NCBI GenBank assembly: GCA_946480585.1
Contig: CAMLKQ010000104.1
Span: forward strand, 1 to 7,620
Length of the DNA stretch: 7,620 bases
Origin: an uncultured Kangiella sp.
GTDB lineage: Bacteria; Pseudomonadota; Gammaproteobacteria; Enterobacterales; DSM-103792
Reading direction: 5' to 3'
A program made the position numbers and the translations under genes. Positions 5,419 through 7,620 of this stretch are shown one piece after another (within the stretch, counting starts at the first letter, position 1; every line of letters starts with the position of its first letter). The notes beneath the pieces were generated by a model that was not told the DNA's origin, ran no database searches, and saw only the letters and a program-made list of their open reading frames with translations.

Positions 5419-6695
5419 CAGCCCGATATCACAGCTTGCAGCGCCGGCTGGTGCTCGCATTCGCCAGTTTCGCCTTGTTGACCGTACTGCTGTTCGGTTT
5501 TCTGGCGGTGCTGTTTGCCTACACAGTGGAAGACAGCTTTTTTGAGCGCATGCTGGAGGACGAAGCACAACACCAGCTCGACGCCCTCGCCCGCACCGGC
5601 ACCACCGCAGCGCCGAAACGCGAGTTGATTCGCATTTATCAGGGCATCACCGACTTGCCGGCCGATCTGCGCCAGCAGCTGCTGCCGAACGAAAACCGGC
5701 ACGAATTTGCCGGCAATGACGGCCGCCACTATCACCTGCGCCGTCTGGCGGTGGCCGGTCGCGATGCACCACTCTTGTTGGTCGCCGAAGTCAGCCAGTA
5801 TCTGGTGGTGCGACCGGTGCTCGCCGACATGCTCTGGTTTCTGGCCAAGGCCGCGATCATATTGCTGCTCGTGATCGGCGTGGCCGGTTATGGCTTGGCG
5901 CGACGCGCCACCGCACCGCTGACCGCGCTCGCCCGGCAGGTGGCGGATACCGAGCCAGGCAATCTGGCGCAACCGTTCGCCGCCACCTACCCCAACAACG
6001 AAATCGGTCTGCTGGCGCGTCATCTGGAAGCGACGCTGCAGCGACTGAACCGGTTCCTGCAACGCGAACAACAGTTCACCCGCGATGCCAGTCACGAACT
6101 GCGAACGCCAATCGCGGTGATTCAATCCTCCGCAGAACTGCTGCAGGCCCAGCCGCTGCAGGACGCCGCACGCGTGCTGAGCCAGCGCATCCACAGTGCC
6201 AGCGTGCAAATGGAGCAGATTGTCAAACTGCTGCTGTCACTGGCGCGCGAAGCGGCGCCGGCCGCTGAGGAGTCAGTCGCGCTGTTACCGCTGATCGAAA
6301 CCAGCGTGGTGCAACAGGCCGAACTGCTGGCTGACAAGCCAGTGACCGTTTCGGTCAACGTCGCAGCGACGGCGCGGGTGCGCGGCCACACCACCGTGCT
6401 CGCCATCATCATCGACAATCTGATCCGCAACGCATTTCAGTACACCGCGCACGGTGCGATCACCATCGATTACCACGACAACGCCTTGCAGATCCGCGAC
6501 AGTGGCCGTGGCATTGAACCGGAAGTGAAGGCGCGTCTCGGCGAGCCGCTGTGCAAAGGCGAACACAGCAGCGGTTTCGGTATCGGGTTGTCGCTGGTGG
6601 CCCGGCTTTGCGAGCACTACGGCATCACGCTACGCATCGACGATGTGTCGACCGGTGGCACTAGCGTCAGCTTGCACTGGCCCGACGCCATTTGA
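5415..6695 (+). CDS. Membrane sensor histidine kinase, partner of the upstream regulator
   Basis: A 426-residue class-I (EnvZ-like) sensor kinase in the inner membrane. Order: transmembrane helix 1 (about 12-36); a periplasmic sensor region of about 100 residues (37-140) with no recognised ligand-binding fold; transmembrane helix 2 (about 141-162); a HAMP linker (about 162-214); the dimerisation/phosphoacceptor helix with H227 in FTRDASHELRTPIAV; and the ATPase domain (about 285-424) with N box DNLIRNAFQY (N335, N339), G1 box DSGRGIEP (362-369) and G2 box GFGIGLSLV (388-396). All catalytic motifs are intact. Translation is coupled to the regulator gene through the ATGA overlap, so the two are a cognate pair. 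The signal is unknown. The G2-flanking segment LGEPLCKGEHSS lacks the usual aromatic F-box pattern and has C380, which is mildly unusual. Confidence 0.95.
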   Translation: MTARYHSLQRRLVLAFASFALLTVLLFGFLAVLFAYTVEDSFFERMLEDEAQHQLDALARTGTTAAPKRELIRIYQGITDLPADLRQQLLPNENRHEFAGNDGRHYHLRRLAVAGRDAPLLLVAEVSQYLVVRPVLADMLWFLAKAAIILLLVIGVAGYGLARRATAPLTALARQVADTEPGNLAQPFAATYPNNEIGLLARHLEATLQRLNRFLQREQQFTRDASHELRTPIAVIQSSAELLQAQPLQDAARVLSQRIHSASVQMEQIVKLLLSLAREAAPAAEESVALLPLIETSVVQQAELLADKPVTVSVNVAATARVRGHTTVLAIIIDNLIRNAFQYTAHGAITIDYHDNALQIRDSGRGIEPEVKARLGEPLCKGEHSSGFGIGLSLVARLCEHYGITLRIDDVSTGGTSVSLHWPDAI

Positions 6696-6704
6696 TCGCC
6701 ATGA

Positions 6705-6731
6705 CACTGTTGCGGCGCTGCCGCAACAGTG
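6705..6731 (+). terminator. 12-bp perfect hairpin after the sensor kinase gene (no U-tract)
   Basis: CACTGTTGCGGC and GCCGCAACAGTG pair perfectly across a 3-nt GCT loop, 9 nt after the kinase stop codon. Its position and strength suggest it ends or protects the 3' end of the two-component transcript. No T-run follows (next bases CGCCGGGTC), so termination may be inefficient or depend on Rho. A binding site for a dimeric protein is an alternative. Confidence 0.6.
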
Positions 6732-6768
6732 CGCCGGGTCACAAATCGGGCCCCCTCGCTATGTTACC

Positions 6769-6799
6769 GTCGGTCCACGTCTGCCTGTCGTGTCGGTCC
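6769..6799. repeat. Direct repeat GTCGGTCC, period 23
   Basis: GTCGGTCC occurs at 6769-6776 and 6792-6799, 23 nt apart, about two helical turns, in the 214-nt gap before the FHA gene. Tandem sites on one DNA face are typical of activators such as OmpR-family regulators, but an 8-bp repeat is weak evidence. The same gap holds the hairpin at 6705-6731 and a weak -10-like TATGTT (6760-6765) with GTCACA (6738-6743) 16 nt upstream. Confidence 0.3.
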
Positions 6800-6909
6800 G
6801 TTGTGACGACCGCACCGAATGAGGCGCTCTCACCGGCCCTGCACGGACGGGTCTGCCACCATGCATCATCACCGGTGCGCAGCCCGGCAACTCCGGAGGC
6901 GATTGCGAT

Positions 6910-7266
6910 ATGCCGTACATCCAGCATCAATTCAACGGCGCCACGCTGTGCCACTACGAACTCGGCGAGCAGCTGCGCATTGGCCGTCTTAGCGACAATG
7001 ATCTGGTCATCGATGACCCGACCGTCAGCGCCCACCATGCAGTGATCGAAAAAATGCCGTACGGCTATCAGATCCGCGATCTCAACAGCACCAATGGCAT
7101 CCGCATCGACGGCAAGAAAACCGCGCTGAGTGCGCTGGAACCGGAACAGGCAGTGGTGATCGGCACCCACACCGTGCGTTTGGTCGAGCAGCTGCCAGAC
7201 AGCTTGCAGCACACCCTGAAGATCAAGAAAAGCTGGATCCCCGGCGTGTATTACACCGCCGATTGA
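6910..7266 (+). CDS. Stand-alone FHA-domain protein
   Basis: A 118-residue cytosolic protein made almost wholly of one forkhead-associated domain, which binds phosphothreonine peptides. The binding-loop residues are all present: G25-R26 in RIGRLSDNDLVI, S40-x-x-H43 in VSAHHAVIE, and the DLNSTNGIRIDG loop (57-68) with N62-G63. A short tail (about 100-118) follows, with a basic KIKK and aromatic residues. GGAGG lies 10 nt before ATG 6910. FHA proteins of this kind usually work with a Ser/Thr kinase or act as an adaptor for a secretion or division machine. No kinase is seen in this window. The next gene begins 9 nt after its stop, in the same frame, so the two are probably one operon and perhaps physical partners. 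The binding partner is unknown. Confidence 0.93.
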   Translation: MPYIQHQFNGATLCHYELGEQLRIGRLSDNDLVIDDPTVSAHHAVIEKMPYGYQIRDLNSTNGIRIDGKKTALSALEPEQAVVIGTHTVRLVEQLPDSLQHTLKIKKSWIPGVYYTAD

Positions 7267-7275
7267 TCCGACCGG

Positions 7276-7620
7276 ATGCGCACGTTTGCCCGGCTGCTGT
7301 GGCGGCCCCTCCTCGCTTCGTTTGCCTTGCTGCTGCGCGGTTTGCGCCGCGTGCGGCTGCCTGCCGATTGGCGACTACTGATGATGCTGGTTGGCATCGG
7401 CTTGCTGTTTAGCAGTCTGCGGCCGAGCTGGCTCGACTGGCTGGATCAGCAATTGTTCCGGGTCGGTGCCGCACTCAGCAGCGCAAGCACGACGCCCGCG
7501 CCGCTTGAGGTGTTGCGGCTGCGCCGCAGCGAAATGCAAACGCTGCTGCACGATCCGCTCAATCACCCGCAAACCGCCGCGCTGCAATACGCCCTGATGG
7601 CGCGCCCCGGTCCGGTGGCG
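7276..7620 (+). CDS. Membrane protein, N-terminal part, possibly CHASE2-like (cut by window edge)
   Basis: An open frame of 115 codons that runs off the right edge. The N-terminus has many basic residues (R3, R6, R10, R21, R24, R25, R27), an amphipathic hydrophobic stretch (8-20), and a probable transmembrane helix (about 33-48, LLMMLVGIGLLFSSL). After it come WLDWLDQQLFRVG (52-64), PLEVLRLRRSEMQTLL (76-91) and QTAALQYALMARPGPVA (99-115). This order of a first membrane helix, a Leu-Asp-Gln element, a strand and then a helix ending in ARPGPVA loosely resembles the start of CHASE2 extracytoplasmic sensor domains, but the match is from memory and weak. CHASE2 proteins often end in a Ser/Thr kinase or cyclase domain, which would fit the FHA neighbour. 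The Shine-Dalgarno before ATG 7276 is poor, and expression may depend on coupling to the FHA gene 9 nt upstream. Confidence 0.6.
   Translation, partial: MRTFARLLWRPLLASFALLLRGLRRVRLPADWRLLMMLVGIGLLFSSLRPSWLDWLDQQLFRVGAALSSASTTPAPLEVLRLRRSEMQTLLHDPLNHPQTAALQYALMARPGPVA

Noticed and set aside
7264..7278. UGA recoding (selenocysteine or readthrough) joining the FHA protein to the membrane protein in the same frame
   Set aside because: No SECIS-like stem-loop is evident just downstream, the FHA domain ends normally before the stop, and an ATG follows within 10 nt. A simple two-gene operon explains it better.
1..7620. Defence island, phage, transposon or CRISPR content
   Set aside because: Every sizeable gene belongs to a housekeeping or signalling family; no integrase, transposase, terminal repeats or spaced repeat array is present.

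Overview
The window reads as ordinary chromosomal DNA of a GC-rich proteobacterium, most likely gammaproteobacterial. The reasons are the GC-rich third codon positions, clear Shine-Dalgarno sites, a DUF3297 protein, a periplasmic DJ-1/PfpI protein and an OmpR-type two-component pair. The species cannot be named from this sequence. I see no insertion sequence, phage gene, CRISPR array, tRNA or rRNA.

Layout, left to right. (1) 1-503, minus: the first half of egtD, the histidine Nα-methyltransferase that makes hercynine, cut by the window edge. (2) 504-884: a divergent intergenic region with a GCAAT-C-ATTGC palindrome. (3) 885-2072, plus: an EgtB-superfamily nonheme-iron enzyme whose C-terminus resembles the selenoneine synthase (SenA) type more than classical EgtB. 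(4) 2086-2107: a bidirectional intrinsic terminator shared with the next gene. (5) 2134-2382, minus: a DUF3297 protein. (6) 2504-3430, minus: a membrane-anchored α/β-hydrolase with a complete Ser-Asp-His triad. (7) 3431-3567: a divergent promoter region with two inverted repeats. (8) 3568-4665, plus: an exported DJ-1/PfpI-family protein with a helical C-terminal extension. (9) 4692-4724: a hairpin without a U-tract. (10) 4744-6695, plus: an OmpR-family response regulator and its sensor kinase, overlapping by ATGA. (11) 6705-6731: a 12-bp perfect hairpin. (12) 6910-7266, plus: a stand-alone FHA protein. (13) 7276-7620, plus: the start of a membrane protein, possibly CHASE2-like, running off the right edge.

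How the genes may work together. EgtD and the EgtB/SenA-like enzyme form a module that methylates histidine to hercynine and then attaches sulfur or selenium to its imidazole ring. The response regulator and kinase are one translationally coupled signalling unit. The exported DJ-1-like gene lies just upstream in the same direction and may share its function or transcript. The FHA protein and the downstream membrane protein look like the start of a separate phosphothreonine-signalling operon.

The most interesting point is the SenA-like character of the iron enzyme next to egtD, with no senB or selD in view. Next are the two divergent-promoter palindromes, the two U-tract-less hairpins bracketing the two-component operon, and the FHA/membrane-protein pair.
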